Origin: an uncultured Gelidibacter sp.
Lineage (GTDB): Bacteria; Bacteroidota; Bacteroidia; Flavobacteriales; Flavobacteriaceae
Assembly (NCBI RefSeq): GCF_947500795.1
Contig: NZ_CANMTE010000003.1
Coordinates: 310,001-374,000 of the forward strand
Direction: 5' to 3'
Length of the DNA stretch: 64,000 nucleotides
The translations under genes were made by a program, and so were the position numbers. Positions 7,737-16,541 of this stretch are shown here, in pieces. The notes under the pieces were generated by a model. It was not told the origin of the DNA. It saw only the letters and a list, made by a program, of their open reading frames with translations, and did no database searches. Positions within the stretch are counted from its first letter, which is position 1. Each line of letters begins with the position of its first letter.

Positions 7737-7760
7737 TGACAACTGAAGACTGCCTATTTG
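7737..7760 (+). repeat. Short copy of the ACTGAAGACTGCC repeat family between nqrD and nqrE
   Basis: TGACAACTGAAGACTGCCTA matches the AACTGAAGACTGC and AGACTGCCTACTG words of the repeat blocks at 42182 and 43939. It sits inside the 98-base nqrD-nqrE gap. Confidence 0.5.
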
Positions 7761-7763
7761 AGT

Positions 7764-8414
7764 TTAGTCTTCTATTAAATCTTTGTTTCTACTACGTTGG
7801 ATCCAGATAATGATACCGATAACAATTAGTGCCATTGGCGATAATAACATAAATCCGTTATTCTCATATCCTAATGCGTATAATCCTGTTTGCTCTCCTG
7901 GAATTGGGTTACCTAATACAGGGAATCCTAATAAAGTTCCTGAACCTAATAACTCTCTGAAGAAACCAACAATAATTAATATCACACCATAACCAGCAGC
8001 ATTACCAATACCGTCCAAGAACGAACGCCAAGGACCATTTCCTAAAGCGAACGCTTCAAAACGACCCATGATAATACAGTTAGTAATAATTAATCCGACG
8101 AAAACAGAAAGTGTTTTACTCAATTCGTAAGCGAATGCTTTTAACACTTGGTCAACAATAATTACTAAAGCAGCAACTACAACAAGTTGAACAATAATTC
8201 TAATTTTAGAAGGAATAACATTTCTTAATAAAGAGATCACTACGTTTCCGATGCCCAATACGAACAATACAGAAACGGCCATTACTATGGAAGCTTTCAA
8301 CTCAGCCGTAATCGCTAAAGCGGAACAGATTCCAAGTACCTGAATTGTAATAGGGTTATTGTCAGCTAATGGATCAGTAATTAATTTTGTATCTTTTTTA
8401 GATAAAAGTCCCAT
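7764..8414 (-). CDS. nqrD: Na+-translocating NADH:quinone reductase subunit D
   Basis: The 216-residue membrane protein is the partner of NqrE. It has six hydrophobic segments, LGICSALAITAEL near residue 28 and LIITNCIIMGRFEAF near 108, with Cys residues at the positions that ligate the intramembrane iron. The C-terminus SRNKDLIED is polar. It starts 3 bases after nqrC. Length is normal for the family. Confidence 0.96.
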   Translation of the reverse strand: MGLLSKKDTKLITDPLADNNPITIQVLGICSALAITAELKASIVMAVSVLFVLGIGNVVISLLRNVIPSKIRIIVQLVVVAALVIIVDQVLKAFAYELSKTLSVFVGLIITNCIIMGRFEAFALGNGPWRSFLDGIGNAAGYGVILIIVGFFRELLGSGTLLGFPVLGNPIPGEQTGLYALGYENNGFMLLSPMALIVIGIIIWIQRSRNKDLIED

Positions 8415-8417
8415 AGA

Positions 8418-9209
8418 TTAATTGTTTTTTAAAGTGTCAAAATAAGGTTTGTAAAGCTTTAAATCGCTTTTTATCATCGCTGTTACACCGTCACCAGTAA
8501 TGGTTGCACCTGCAATAGCATCTACCGCATTATCAGTTTTATTATTATTTTTAGGATCAGCATTACCTTTTGCTACAGTGATCCCTTTAAAGACACCATC
8601 TTCAGACAATAAATGTTCGCCAATAAAATCATCCATAAAATAACGTTGCTTGATGTTTGCCCCTAATCCAGGAGTTTCACCTTTATGATCAAAGTAAGCA
8701 CCTTGCACTACCATATCCTTATCTACAGCAACATATCCCCAAATAGCATCCCAAAGTCCTTTTCCGTAAATTGGAGCTACATAATAGGTGTTACCATCTC
8801 TCTGACCAACAAATAATGGAAGCTTTCTATTCTTGCCATTTTTTGCATTTTCCTGTTCTTTTTTAACATCAATCAGGTAAGGTTCTTGTTTTGTCTCTGC
8901 AACATACTCGTCACGTGTTTGAGTCTTAACAATTTTCCCACTAGCATCAATTGTAATTACCAATTGGTCTGTCACATTATTTTTAAATGCTTCAGGCGCT
9001 TTCGCAGTGGATATAAATACCGCATTGGATTCATCATTATCATTAATGCCTAATGCATAAAGTATATTCTGCTGTTTTTCCAAACGCTGATTTTCAGTAA
9101 TACTTGGTTTCAAAGATGACGCTGTAAAGGCCAATAATGCTCCAACTACTACCACCATTACTACGGCGAATAGTATGGTATATGAATTTTTATCTGTTCT
9201 CTTTTCCAT
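8418..9209 (-). CDS. nqrC: Na+-translocating NADH:quinone reductase subunit C
   Basis: NqrC carries a covalent FMN on its periplasmic domain. The 263-residue product has one N-terminal membrane helix (residues ~11-30), then a soluble FMN-binding domain with LWDAIWGYVAV and GETPGLGA. The flavinylation site DAIAGATITG is near residue 236, where the Thr of GAT receives FMN from ApbE. The apbE gene lies at 3446-4471. nqrC is 2 bases after nqrB and 3 bases before nqrD, so translation is likely coupled. Confidence 0.97.
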   Translation of the reverse strand: MEKRTDKNSYTILFAVVMVVVVGALLAFTASSLKPSITENQRLEKQQNILYALGINDNDESNAVFISTAKAPEAFKNNVTDQLVITIDASGKIVKTQTRDEYVAETKQEPYLIDVKKEQENAKNGKNRKLPLFVGQRDGNTYYVAPIYGKGLWDAIWGYVAVDKDMVVQGAYFDHKGETPGLGANIKQRYFMDDFIGEHLLSEDGVFKGITVAKGNADPKNNNKTDNAVDAIAGATITGDGVTAMIKSDLKLYKPYFDTLKNN

Positions 9210-9211
9210 TC

Positions 9212-10435
9212 TTAAGCCGTTTTAACTTTTAAACGTTTCATTCTTTTCTTCACATTGCCTTGCACCACATAATGATCGATAGTAGGTGCAAAAACATTCA
9301 TTAATAATATCGCCAACATAACACCTTCTGGGTATGCAGGGTTAAACACACGGATTAAGATTGAAATAAATCCTATAAAGAATCCGTAATACCATTTTCC
9401 AATATTTGTTTGAGAACCTGTAACTGGGTCAGTTGCCATGTAGACAGCTCCAAAAGCGAAACCACCAATTAGCAAGTGATGCCACCATGTTGTGTTCATC
9501 AATCCGAAGAATTTACTACTTTCAGTAATCCATCCTTGCGCTACAACAAAATTGAAGATTAAGCCCATTGTTAGTGCTCCCAATACCGTTGATACGATAA
9601 TTCTCCAGCTTCCAATCTTTGTAAAGATTAAGAATAAAGCACCTAATAATATCAACATTGTAGACGTCTCACCAACTGAACCTGGAATCATTCCGAAGAA
9701 CATCTCTGCTACTGAATATGATGGCTCATGGTTTTGAGCTAAACTACCCAATACTGTTTCACCAGAAATAGCGTCAACATTTTGTCCAGCTGCAATCGCT
9801 TTATCTCTAGCAACAGCACCGTGTACCCATACTTTATCTCCAGACATCCAAGTTGGATAAGCGAAGAATAAAAACGCACGGATAGTTAATGCTGGGTTAA
9901 GAATATTCATTCCTGTACCACCAAACACTTCCTTACCGATTACAACACCAAAAGCTACAGCTACTGCAAGCATCCAAAGTGGTGTATCAACAGGAACAAT
10001 TAAAGGCACTAACATACCAGTTACCAAGTAACCTTCTTCAACCTCGTGACCTTTGATGACTGCGAAAATAAATTCTATCGCCAAACCAACACCGTAAGAA
10101 ACGATCACCAATGGCAATACTTTCCAAAGGCCGATAACTAAGTTATCCCAAGACCAGAAAATAGCACTGAAAAATCCGTCAGCACGACCAATTTCCCCTA
10201 ATGCTAAATGATGTTGGTAACCTGCATTGAACATACCAAAAATCAAACAAGGAACTAAAGCCATAATGACCGTGTTCATTGTTCGTTTTAAATCGTCCAC
10301 TACTCTAATATGAGAACCACTGTGCGTTGTTTCATTTGGAGCATACAAAAAGGTATGCAACGCGTTGAACGCCGGCGCCATTTTGGTACCTCTGTATTTT
10401 TCTTTTAAACTATGTAAATTACTTTTCAAGCCCAT
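9212..10435 (-). CDS. nqrB: Na+-translocating NADH:quinone reductase subunit B
   Basis: NqrB is the large membrane subunit; it holds covalent FMN and riboflavin and forms the sodium path with quinone reduction. The 407-residue product has about ten membrane segments and the conserved GKEVFGGTGMNILNPAL and DPVTGSQTNIGKW. The expected FMN-Thr site is NVDAISGETVLG, with Thr227. The usual pattern ends in S-G-A-T, but residue 226 here is Glu. The gene is 2 bases after nqrA. Function is secure; the effect of Glu226 on ApbE recognition is unknown. Confidence 0.96.
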   Translation of the reverse strand: MGLKSNLHSLKEKYRGTKMAPAFNALHTFLYAPNETTHSGSHIRVVDDLKRTMNTVIMALVPCLIFGMFNAGYQHHLALGEIGRADGFFSAIFWSWDNLVIGLWKVLPLVIVSYGVGLAIEFIFAVIKGHEVEEGYLVTGMLVPLIVPVDTPLWMLAVAVAFGVVIGKEVFGGTGMNILNPALTIRAFLFFAYPTWMSGDKVWVHGAVARDKAIAAGQNVDAISGETVLGSLAQNHEPSYSVAEMFFGMIPGSVGETSTMLILLGALFLIFTKIGSWRIIVSTVLGALTMGLIFNFVVAQGWITESSKFFGLMNTTWWHHLLIGGFAFGAVYMATDPVTGSQTNIGKWYYGFFIGFISILIRVFNPAYPEGVMLAILLMNVFAPTIDHYVVQGNVKKRMKRLKVKTA

Positions 10436-10437
10436 GT

Positions 10438-11793
10438 TTAACCAATTTCTTTAATCATTACGTCCAAACCTTTTCTGATAATTTGTTGGTGCGGTTGTTT
10501 AGAAACACACACAAATTCAGTCAATGCAAAGTCCTCAGGTGCAACTTCGTACATTCCTAAAGCTTCCATTTCATCTAAATCTTCATACAAGCAAGATTTT
10601 AAAATTTGCATTGGATAGATATCTAAAGGAAAAACTTCCTCATAACTTCCTGTCAACACAAAATTACGGTGCTCCCCATTGGTATTGGTATCCAAATCAT
10701 ATTTCTTATTTGGAGTCAACCAAGAGAACGTCAACGCTCTTGAGCTTGAAATTTTATCAAAAACTGGCTTATTCCATCCGAAGAACTCGTAATCATCACC
10801 TTCAGGAATAATAGTAATTGTGTTACTGTAATAATCTAAATAACCATCCGGTTTAACACGCTTCCCTGTCAATACGTTTCCAGAGATGATACGATCGTTA
10901 CCGTTTTGCTCTACGCCATTGTCATACACCATTGTAGAAACCTCACTTGCTATTTTAGTAACGAAGTAACGTGGTTTTTTAACTGAAGATCCAACAAGAG
11001 CCACAATACGTTCTGCATTGAACTTACCTGTTAGTATCAATTCCCCAATAATAACCAAGTCTTGAGCTGCAACAGTCCAAACAACTTCGCCTTTATTTAC
11101 TGGGTCAATTTTATTGATTTGCGTACCAACATTCCCTGATGGATGTGGGCCTGAAACTTTATGAAGTGTGATACCTTTAAGACCAGCTAACGGTGAGTTT
11201 GATTTTTTACCAACACTCACGTGCACCTTACCTGCTGTCAATTTACCTAACGCCGTAATTGCCGCCTGTAATTCAGCTTCTTTACCTTGAAGTACATAAT
11301 CAAGATCAGCAGCTAATGGAGCACTAGCATATGCAGAAATGAAGATGGCTTTAGGAGCGCGGTCCGGTTTTGCAATAATGTCATAAGGACGCTGCTTGAT
11401 AAAAGCCCAACATCCCGATGCCAATAAATGCGCTTTAACGGTTTCAGCATCAACTGCATCTACATTAAATTTTCCATAATCTTGATAAGATTGCTCTTTA
11501 TCAGCTTGGATTTTAATACCTACGATACGTCTCTTTTCTGCACGCTCTATTTCAATAATCTCTCCTGAAACTGGTGAAACGAATTTCACTGCCTCATTGG
11601 ATTTGTCATAAAAAATAGGCTCTCCGGCTTTCACCTTAGCACCTTCTTTTAAAATTAATTTTGGAATAACACCGTGGAAGTCTTCAGGTCTTAAAGTATA
11701 AAAGTTACTCAAAACCGCCTTTTCAGTGGTTTTTTCGGCTTCGCCCTTAAGTTTGATATCGAGACCTTTTTTAATCTTAATGTCGTTTGACAT
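10438..11793 (-). CDS. nqrA: Na+-translocating NADH:quinone reductase subunit A
   Basis: NqrA is the cytoplasmic-face subunit thought to take part in quinone reduction. The 451-residue product starts MSNDIKIKKGLDIKLKG, typical of the family, and has a barrel-sandwich-like N-domain (VKAGEPIFYDKSNEAVKF) followed by the Rossmann and SLBB-like regions (GPHPSGNVGTQIN, TGKFNAERIVALVGSSVKKP). It is the first gene of the operon nqrABCDEF. Tandem -7 words and an 8 bp dyad lie just upstream at 11829-11869. Confidence 0.97.
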   Translation of the reverse strand: MSNDIKIKKGLDIKLKGEAEKTTEKAVLSNFYTLRPEDFHGVIPKLILKEGAKVKAGEPIFYDKSNEAVKFVSPVSGEIIEIERAEKRRIVGIKIQADKEQSYQDYGKFNVDAVDAETVKAHLLASGCWAFIKQRPYDIIAKPDRAPKAIFISAYASAPLAADLDYVLQGKEAELQAAITALGKLTAGKVHVSVGKKSNSPLAGLKGITLHKVSGPHPSGNVGTQINKIDPVNKGEVVWTVAAQDLVIIGELILTGKFNAERIVALVGSSVKKPRYFVTKIASEVSTMVYDNGVEQNGNDRIISGNVLTGKRVKPDGYLDYYSNTITIIPEGDDYEFFGWNKPVFDKISSSRALTFSWLTPNKKYDLDTNTNGEHRNFVLTGSYEEVFPLDIYPMQILKSCLYEDLDEMEALGMYEVAPEDFALTEFVCVSKQPHQQIIRKGLDVMIKEIG

Positions 11794-11828
11794 GTTTATA
11801 AGTCTATTTGTTAATAGTTATAGTAAAG

Positions 11829-11850
11829 CGATTTTATCACAGTAAAATCG
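11829..11850. promoter_or_regulatory. Perfect 8 bp dyad at the expected nqr transcription start
   Basis: CGATTTTA, six bases, TAAAATCG. It lies 36 bases ahead of the nqrA start and just downstream of the candidate -7 words, so it would be a 5'-terminal RNA hairpin or an operator overlapping the transcription start. Confidence 0.5.
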
Positions 11851-11853
11851 GTG

Positions 11854-11869
11854 CAAATTTACAAATTTA
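11854..11869 (-). promoter_or_regulatory. Tandem candidate -7 elements for the nqr operon
   Basis: The reverse strand reads TAAATTTG twice in direct succession (11862-11869 and 11854-11861). Both match TAnnTTTG. The start codon is at 11793, leaving a leader of about 50-60 bases. No clear -33 element was seen. Confidence 0.45.
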
Positions 11870-11972
11870 TAATACAGATTTCATAATTATTGTTATAAAA
11901 TTTATACGGTATCGATTGCGGAAATTTTACGGCGTAATTTTTGTTTATCTTTACTTTTCAAATTGCATCTTG

Positions 11973-13223
11973 ATGACCTTATATTTTAAGCCTTTTCTAG
12001 TCCTTTTATTCGTTACAGCTTTTGGCTTCTCACAAGTTGAAGAAGTCAATCCGCCAAATTACATAAAAACCATTGCTTTTAAAGGCAGCACCAATGAAAG
12101 TCAATTGCCTATCATAAAACTGGGAGAACCGCTCTTATTGGAATTTGATGCGCTCTCTGGCACTGAACCTGATTTTTATTATGTTATTGAGCATTATAAT
12201 TATGATTGGACGCCATCCAACTTGGTAAAATCTGAATATTTAAGAGGTTTCGACAACCAACGCATCCAAGATTACAAAAACTCGTTCAATACCTACCAAA
12301 TATACTCCCATTATATGCTGCAAATTCCCAATCAACAAACACGTGGATTATTGGTAACGGGCAATTATCTTATCAGTATTTTTAATGATTCGGATGAATT
12401 GGTCTTCTCCAGAAAATTTATGATTTATGAAGATTTGGTAAATGTTGGAGTTTCTGTTAAACGGTCTAGGGATGTGAAATATATTGACAAAAAACAATCG
12501 GTAGATATTGTGATCAACAACAGTAATTTCAACTTCAACAATCCATTGGAAAATGTCAAAAGTTTGATTATTCAGAACAACAATCTCAACACTGCCATTT
12601 CTAATGTTAAACCACAATACACCTTAGGCAACCAATTGATTTATAAGTACACTTCAGAAACTAGTTTTTGGGGTGGCAACGAATATTTATACTTCGAAAA
12701 CAAAGACGTCAGAGCGGCCAATGCAAGGGTTCAATTCATCGATTTACAAGACATTTATCACAGTTACCTATTTATAAACACACCACGGGTCAACCAAATT
12801 TACACGTACAATCCGGACATTAACGGTAATTTTTTGATTACTGCCGTAGATACGGATGATGTTTCCATAGAAGCAGATTACACCATGGTGCACTTCGCGC
12901 TGCAACATCCGGAATTGACAAACGGGGAAGCGCTTTACGTGTATGGGAATTTCAATAATTACGCTTTAGAATCAGATAACCAACTAAAGTACAATTCAGA
13001 AAGCGGACTATACGAATGCGCTTTTCGAATGAAACAAGGATTTTACAATTATAAATATGTGATGACGGACCGAAATGGCACATTAAATGAGGGTGCTATT
13101 AGTGGCAACTATTATCAAACTGAAAACAACTATAAAGTATTGGTGTATTATAGAGATTTAGGAGCCCGTTATGACCGGTTAATTGGTATGGGGGAAGCAA
13201 CATCTGTTGACATCTCAAATTAA
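11973..13223 (+). CDS. Type IX secretion system Plug protein (DUF5103)
   Basis: Proteins of this family plug the SprA outer-membrane translocon of the type IX secretion system from the periplasmic side. From the ATG at 11973 the product is 416 residues with a signal peptide (FLVLLFVTAFGFSQ). The N-terminal domain contains DFYYVIEHYNYDW and LRGFDNQRIQDY, both typical of DUF5103. The C-terminal part has VYGNFNNYALESD and GFYNYKYVMTD, an E-set/CBM-like sandwich. The frame is open from 11808 but the extra residues cross the promoter region and are not family-like. It is divergent from nqrA and followed by apaG. Confidence 0.85.
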   Translation: MTLYFKPFLVLLFVTAFGFSQVEEVNPPNYIKTIAFKGSTNESQLPIIKLGEPLLLEFDALSGTEPDFYYVIEHYNYDWTPSNLVKSEYLRGFDNQRIQDYKNSFNTYQIYSHYMLQIPNQQTRGLLVTGNYLISIFNDSDELVFSRKFMIYEDLVNVGVSVKRSRDVKYIDKKQSVDIVINNSNFNFNNPLENVKSLIIQNNNLNTAISNVKPQYTLGNQLIYKYTSETSFWGGNEYLYFENKDVRAANARVQFIDLQDIYHSYLFINTPRVNQIYTYNPDINGNFLITAVDTDDVSIEADYTMVHFALQHPELTNGEALYVYGNFNNYALESDNQLKYNSESGLYECAFRMKQGFYNYKYVMTDRNGTLNEGAISGNYYQTENNYKVLVYYRDLGARYDRLIGMGEATSVDISN

Positions 13224-13326
13224 AAGCGATGACCCTAAAAAACAGACAAACTAACTCCAACCATAAAAAATTATTAAATTCTCATAAAAAATCATATTTT
13301 AGCAAATACCTAAAGATTATTTTATT

Positions 13327-13713
13327 ATGGTCCAACAAGTTACAAGTGGCATAAAGATAACCGTAGAAACCATTTTTGAAGGTACTTTTTATAAAAATTA
13401 CAAAGTTCATTACGCTTTCGGTTACAAAGTCACGATCGAGAACCAGAGTAAAGATGCTGTACAATTAACGTCACGGCATTGGCGAATAATGGATGCACTG
13501 AACAATAACGAAATCATTGAAGGCGAAGGCGTCATTGGCAAAAAACCAATTCTAAAGCCCGGCGAATTTCACACGTATAGATCAGGCTGTTTGTTATCAT
13601 CTCCTTTTGGAGCCATGCATGGCTATTACAATATGGTCAACTTTACAACATCTAATAAATTTAAAGTATTTATTCCTTCATTTAAATTGAGCGCACCATT
13701 TGCATTGAATTAA
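13327..13713 (+). CDS. apaG: ApaG domain protein
   Basis: The 128-residue protein is a full-length ApaG: a single fibronectin-III-like sandwich with KVTIENQSKDAVQLTSRHW and the glycine- and proline-rich GVIGKKPILKPGEFHTYRSG near the middle, then FGAMHGYYNM. ApaG has been linked to cobalt and magnesium efflux phenotypes in enterobacteria, but its molecular role is not settled. It lies 103 bases after the Plug gene and may share its transcript. Confidence 0.92.
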   Translation: MVQQVTSGIKITVETIFEGTFYKNYKVHYAFGYKVTIENQSKDAVQLTSRHWRIMDALNNNEIIEGEGVIGKKPILKPGEFHTYRSGCLLSSPFGAMHGYYNMVNFTTSNKFKVFIPSFKLSAPFALN

Positions 13714-14033
13714 AATAGATCTGTATTAGCTTAACACTCGATACATTTAAAGCTTCTACATCACTTCGCCTGCTCCATAATCAAGTTCTTCTTCAGTTTT
13801 CCTTACGCGTTCTTTTAATAGACACGAGTTCCACAACTTCAAAAGTTTAAAACCAATTTCAATCGCAAATTATTCCGGAAATCTCCCCAAACACACGTAA
13901 TTGACGCCCAGCTTCCAAACCCGTTTTGACACACACTATTTTTAACGTCCTTTTAGTAACTCATCACCCCATAAAAGATTCAATTTTTGTACCTTTGGGA
14001 CTTAAATTTTTAAACTATCAAACTTAAATACTC
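13714..14033. other. Intergenic region before pruA
   Basis: I see no gene, RNA or repeat in these 320 bases apart from the TACCTTTG promoter word at 13990-13997. Confidence 0.6.
13990..13997 (+). promoter_or_regulatory. Candidate -7 element for pruA
   Basis: TACCTTTG matches TAnnTTTG and leaves a leader of about 30 bases before the ATG at 14034. Confidence 0.45.
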
Positions 14034-15659
14034 ATGGGAAAAGGATTTTTCAAGGTACCAGTAGCAGTAAATGAACCTGTAAAGACATACGCTCCAGGAT
14101 CGGCTGAACGTGAAGCTGTTCTAGCAGAATATGCAAAAATGTACAATAGCAAAGTTGATGTACCACTATATATTAACGGTAAATACGTAAAAACGAACAA
14201 CACCAATACCATGTCTCCTCCGCATGACCACAAGCATGTTGTTGGAACATACCACTTGGCTGAAAAGAAACATGTTGAAGAAGCTATTGCAACGGCTTTG
14301 GAAGCTAGAAAAACATGGGCTAATTTACCTTGGGAACACCGTGCTGGTATTTTCTTAAAAGCTGCAGAATTGATTGCTGGTCCTTACCGTGCAAAAATCA
14401 ACGCAGCAACAATGATTGCTCAATCTAAAACAATCCACCAAGCAGAAATTGATTCTGCATGTGAATTGATCGACTTTTTAAGGTTCAACGTTCAGTTTAT
14501 GACTGAAATCTACAATGACCAACCTGCAAGTACGAGTGATGCATGGAACCGAATTGAATACAGACCTTTAGAAGGATTCACATACGCAGTTACACCATTC
14601 AACTTTACCGCTATTGCTGGTAACTTACCATCATGTATGGCGTTGATGGGGAATGTGGTGATTTGGAAACCTAGTAATCATCAGATTTATTCTGCAAAAG
14701 TGATCATGGACATCTTTGAAGAAGCAGGCGTTCCTGCAGGAGTTATCAACGTTGTGTTTGGTGATGCTGCAATGATTACTGAAAGCGTTATGGCGAGTCC
14801 TGATTTTTCTGGATTGCATTATACGGGTTCAACAAGTGTATTCCAAAGCTTGTGGAAACAAATTGGTAACAACATTGAAAAATATAAAACCTACCCAAGA
14901 ATTGTTGGAGAAACAGGTGGTAAAGATTTTATCGTAGCTCATAAAACAGCAAATCCTAAACAAGTAGCAACCGCTATTGTTAGAGGTGCATTTGAATTCC
15001 AAGGTCAAAAATGTAGCGCAGCATCAAGAGCTTATATTTCAAAAAGTATTTGGAGTGAAGTGAAGGATTATGTAATTGAAGATCTAAAAACCATCACGCT
15101 TGGTTCTCCAGAAGACATGAGTAATTTCATGACTGCAGTAATCCATGAAGCGTCGTTTGATAAATTGGCTAGTTTTATTGATCAAGCTAAAAAAGATAAA
15201 AACGCTACGATTATTTCAGGTGGAAACTACGATAAGAGCAAAGGGTATTTTATTGAACCAACAGTTATCGAAACTACGGATCCAAAATACAGCACTATGA
15301 CAACCGAACTTTTCGGACCTGTTATGACAGTGTATGTATATGAAGATAAAGACTACAGCAAAACCCTGAAATTGGTTGACGAAACAAGTGAATACGCATT
15401 AACAGGCGCCATCATCGCAACTGATCGTTATGCAATTGACGAAGCTACCAAAGCGCTTCAAAATTCAGCTGGTAACTTCTACATTAACGACAAACCAACT
15501 GGAGCTGTTGTTGGCCAACAACCTTTTGGAGGCGCAAGAGCATCAGGAACAAATGACAAGGCAGGAAGTGCACAAAACTTGTTGCGTTGGGTTTCTCCAA
15601 GAATGGTAAAAGAAACATTTGTAACACCAACAGATTACCGTTATCCATTTTTAGGATAA
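14034..15659 (+). CDS. pruA: L-glutamate gamma-semialdehyde dehydrogenase (1-pyrroline-5-carboxylate dehydrogenase)
   Basis: This NAD-dependent aldehyde dehydrogenase converts glutamate semialdehyde to glutamate in proline breakdown. The 541-residue length fits the monofunctional P5C dehydrogenase group, not the long PutA fusion. The catalytic Cys is in FQGQKCSAASRAY and the general-base Glu in VGETGGKDF; the substrate loop FTYAVTPFNFTAIAGNLP is present. It has its own promoter word and a strong terminator, so it looks monocistronic. The biosynthetic genes proC, proB and proA lie about 25 kb away in the same window. Confidence 0.97.
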   Translation: MGKGFFKVPVAVNEPVKTYAPGSAEREAVLAEYAKMYNSKVDVPLYINGKYVKTNNTNTMSPPHDHKHVVGTYHLAEKKHVEEAIATALEARKTWANLPWEHRAGIFLKAAELIAGPYRAKINAATMIAQSKTIHQAEIDSACELIDFLRFNVQFMTEIYNDQPASTSDAWNRIEYRPLEGFTYAVTPFNFTAIAGNLPSCMALMGNVVIWKPSNHQIYSAKVIMDIFEEAGVPAGVINVVFGDAAMITESVMASPDFSGLHYTGSTSVFQSLWKQIGNNIEKYKTYPRIVGETGGKDFIVAHKTANPKQVATAIVRGAFEFQGQKCSAASRAYISKSIWSEVKDYVIEDLKTITLGSPEDMSNFMTAVIHEASFDKLASFIDQAKKDKNATIISGGNYDKSKGYFIEPTVIETTDPKYSTMTTELFGPVMTVYVYEDKDYSKTLKLVDETSEYALTGAIIATDRYAIDEATKALQNSAGNFYINDKPTGAVVGQQPFGGARASGTNDKAGSAQNLLRWVSPRMVKETFVTPTDYRYPFLG

Positions 15660-15677
15660 TCTAAGTAATAGTTATAA

Positions 15678-15711
15678 AAAAAATCCCTAGACTTTCGTTT
15701 AGGGATTTTTT
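15678..15711 (+). terminator. Intrinsic terminator after pruA
   Basis: AAATCCCTAGAC, TTTC loop, GTTTAGGGATTT (one G-T pair) followed by T residues. The preceding A run could also serve rsmG on the other strand. Confidence 0.88.
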
Positions 15712-15764
15712 GTTTCTAAGATATTTTTAAAATTTAGCCATCATTCTTAATGGCAGATTTTAAA

Positions 15765-16394
15765 TTAGCCTTTATATTTTAAAGGCAAGTGAACGAGTTT
15801 CTTGGTCTCGAAAAATTCTTCTTTATAATATTCAGTAAGATCATACACGGTAGCTTTTGGAAAATCCACCAGCTCTTCAGCCAAATCGCCACCTTTTAAA
15901 TAGATAATCCCGTTTTTAAGGTCATGTTTTTGTTTTTTAGCCACTCTATCTTTCACCCAATGCACAAATGTTGGCATTGCAGCCACTGCCCTACTTACAA
16001 TAAAATCATAGGTATCCTTGATCTCTTCCACACGACAGTGCGAGGTTTTCACATTGGTCAATTGCAAACCTTCAACGACTTCATCAACAACTTTCAGCTT
16101 TTTCGCAATACTATCCACCAAGTGAAAATTAGTTTCAGGAAACATAATAGCTAATGGAATTCCAGGAAAACCGCCACCCGTTCCAACATCCATCACTTTA
16201 GATCCTGGCTTAAAGGAAATGAATTTAGCAATAGCCAAAGAATGGAGCACATGCCTTAAGTACAATTCATCTATATCCTTGCGTGACACCACGTTAATTT
16301 TAAGGTTCCAATCTTTGTAAAGTTCTTCAAGTTGCTCAAATTGCTTCACCTGGGTTTCTGACAAGTCAGGAAAATATTGTTGAATAAGTTGCAT
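15765..16394 (-). CDS. rsmG: 16S rRNA (guanine527-N7)-methyltransferase
   Basis: RsmG (GidB) uses SAM to methylate G527 of 16S rRNA at N7. The 209-residue product matches family length. SAM motif I is VMDVGTGGGFPGIPLAI, preceded by the family-typical WNLKINVVSRKD and LYLRHVLHSL, and followed by FHLVDSIAKKLKVV and the motif DFIVSRAVA. It converges on pruA and stands alone. Confidence 0.96.
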   Translation of the reverse strand: MQLIQQYFPDLSETQVKQFEQLEELYKDWNLKINVVSRKDIDELYLRHVLHSLAIAKFISFKPGSKVMDVGTGGGFPGIPLAIMFPETNFHLVDSIAKKLKVVDEVVEGLQLTNVKTSHCRVEEIKDTYDFIVSRAVAAMPTFVHWVKDRVAKKQKHDLKNGIIYLKGGDLAEELVDFPKATVYDLTEYYKEEFFETKKLVHLPLKYKG

Positions 16395-16411
16395 TCTGCT
16401 TAATTTTTTTG

Positions 16412-16419
16412 CAAAAATA
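16412..16419 (-). promoter_or_regulatory. Candidate -7 element for rsmG
   Basis: The reverse strand reads TATTTTTG, 17 bases ahead of the ATG at 16394. Confidence 0.4.
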
Positions 16420-16477
16420 GGTAATTTTATATAGTTATTTTTAGCATATTCTTATCATCATCGCCACAATAAATGAT

Positions 16478-16485
16478 TATCTTTG
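16478..16485 (+). promoter_or_regulatory. Candidate -7 element for the desaturase-aminotransferase unit
   Basis: TATCTTTG matches TAnnTTTG and lies 56 bases ahead of the ATG at 16542. Confidence 0.4.
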
Positions 16486-16541
16486 TGTTTTCCCTTTATG
16501 ATGGCCTGATTATTGAAGCTATCACAGTAAATTACAACTAA

